Shown here in pieces: positions 14,361 to 14,502 of a stretch of DNA of 14,502 nucleotides (position 1 is the stretch's first letter; each line of letters starts with the position of its first letter). Position numbers and translations under genes: made by a program. Under the pieces are notes generated by a model. It did not search any database. It saw only the letters and a program-made list of their open reading frames with translations, and was not told where the DNA came from. Source of the stretch: CAVSPO01 sp963730005 (lineage in GTDB: Bacteria > Actinomycetota > Actinomycetes > Propionibacteriales > Propionibacteriaceae); contig CAVSPO010000004.1 in the NCBI GenBank assembly GCA_963730005.1, forward strand, positions 1-14,502. Direction: 5' to 3'.

Positions 14361-14502
14361 ATGGCCAGGAACCCACTCGTACTCAGCGCGGTCGGTCGGC
14401 GTGCGCCCTCGCGGGGCTGCTGCTGGCCGGATGCGGCACACCGAACCCAGCCGAGACGCCGACCGCCGACGCCTTCGAGCGTGACGTTGACCCCGTCCCA
14501 GA
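14361..14502 (+). CDS. Lipoprotein N-terminus, partial and frameshifted
   Basis: ATG 14361 has a strong site, AAGGAGGG, eight bases upstream. The start reads MARNPLVLSAVGRR. From about 14400 the sensible frame is the next one, giving CALAGLLLAGCGTPNPAETP and TADAFERDVDPVP to the window edge. Together this is a classic lipoprotein signal: a basic N-terminus, a hydrophobic stretch and the lipobox LAGC, followed by a Pro/Thr/Glu linker. The mature protein would be anchored to the outer face of the membrane through the lipidated Cys. One base seems to be missing near 14400. The functional domain is outside the window; in a conjugative element it could be a transfer-associated lipoprotein, but that is inference. 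Confidence 0.6.
   Translation, partial: MARNPLVLSAVGRRAPSRGCCWPDAAHRTQPRRRPPTPSSVTLTPSQ

Overview
The window is high-GC DNA with ATG, GTG and TTG starts, strong GGAGG-type ribosome binding sites and tightly overlapping operons. It reads as actinobacterial (Actinomycetota) accessory DNA; I cannot name the genus. Most of it (about 2.1-14.5 kb) looks like an integrative mobile element: a tyrosine recombinase, an excisionase-like protein, a toxin-antitoxin pair, an ArdC-type antirestriction protein, a primase-polymerase-type replication protein and several unrecognised helical proteins.

Layout. (1) 1-1697, minus strand, visibly less GC-rich: a GNAT-GNAT-ASCH protein overlaps by 8 nt a small single-pass membrane protein cut by the window edge. 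(2) 1698-2097: a possible truncated regulator beside the integrase 3' end, a candidate element border. (3) 2098-3234 integrase (minus) and 3770-4094 excisionase-like gene (plus), separated by about 535 bp rich in inverted and direct repeats. (4) 4047-5458, minus: a HigB-like toxin followed by a HigA-like DNA-binding domain fused to an ImmA/IrrE HExxH peptidase, with a recognisable promoter. (5) 5649-7901, plus: a ubiquitin-like small protein, a tiny unknown, ArdC and a coupled unknown. (6) 7598-8737, minus: a membrane protein resembling an M48 peptidase without its zinc-binding residues. (7) 8859-12624, plus: two unknown helical proteins coupled to a primase. (8) 12560-13690, minus: an intact Old Yellow Enzyme reductase, probably cargo. 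(9) 13807-14502: a small element-type protein and the start of a lipoprotein.

A striking general property is reading-frame damage. Roughly twenty single-base shifts, many in short homopolymers, break genes in 1-6.65 kb, 11.1-11.95 kb and 13.9-14.5 kb, and one in-frame TGA interrupts the primase. By contrast 6.65-10.8 kb and the OYE gene are clean. In each broken gene the conserved sequence continues in the neighbouring frame. This fits either uncorrected sequencing errors in part of the contig or real decay of part of the element. Broken genes are annotated with outer coordinates and approximate shift positions.

How they could work together: Int and Xis move the element, the primase replicates it after excision, the HigBA-type module stabilises it, ArdC protects incoming DNA, and the unknown coupled genes probably serve replication or transfer. 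The GNAT-ASCH pair and the OYE look like separately acquired cargo. No tRNA, rRNA, CRISPR array or insertion sequence was recognised.
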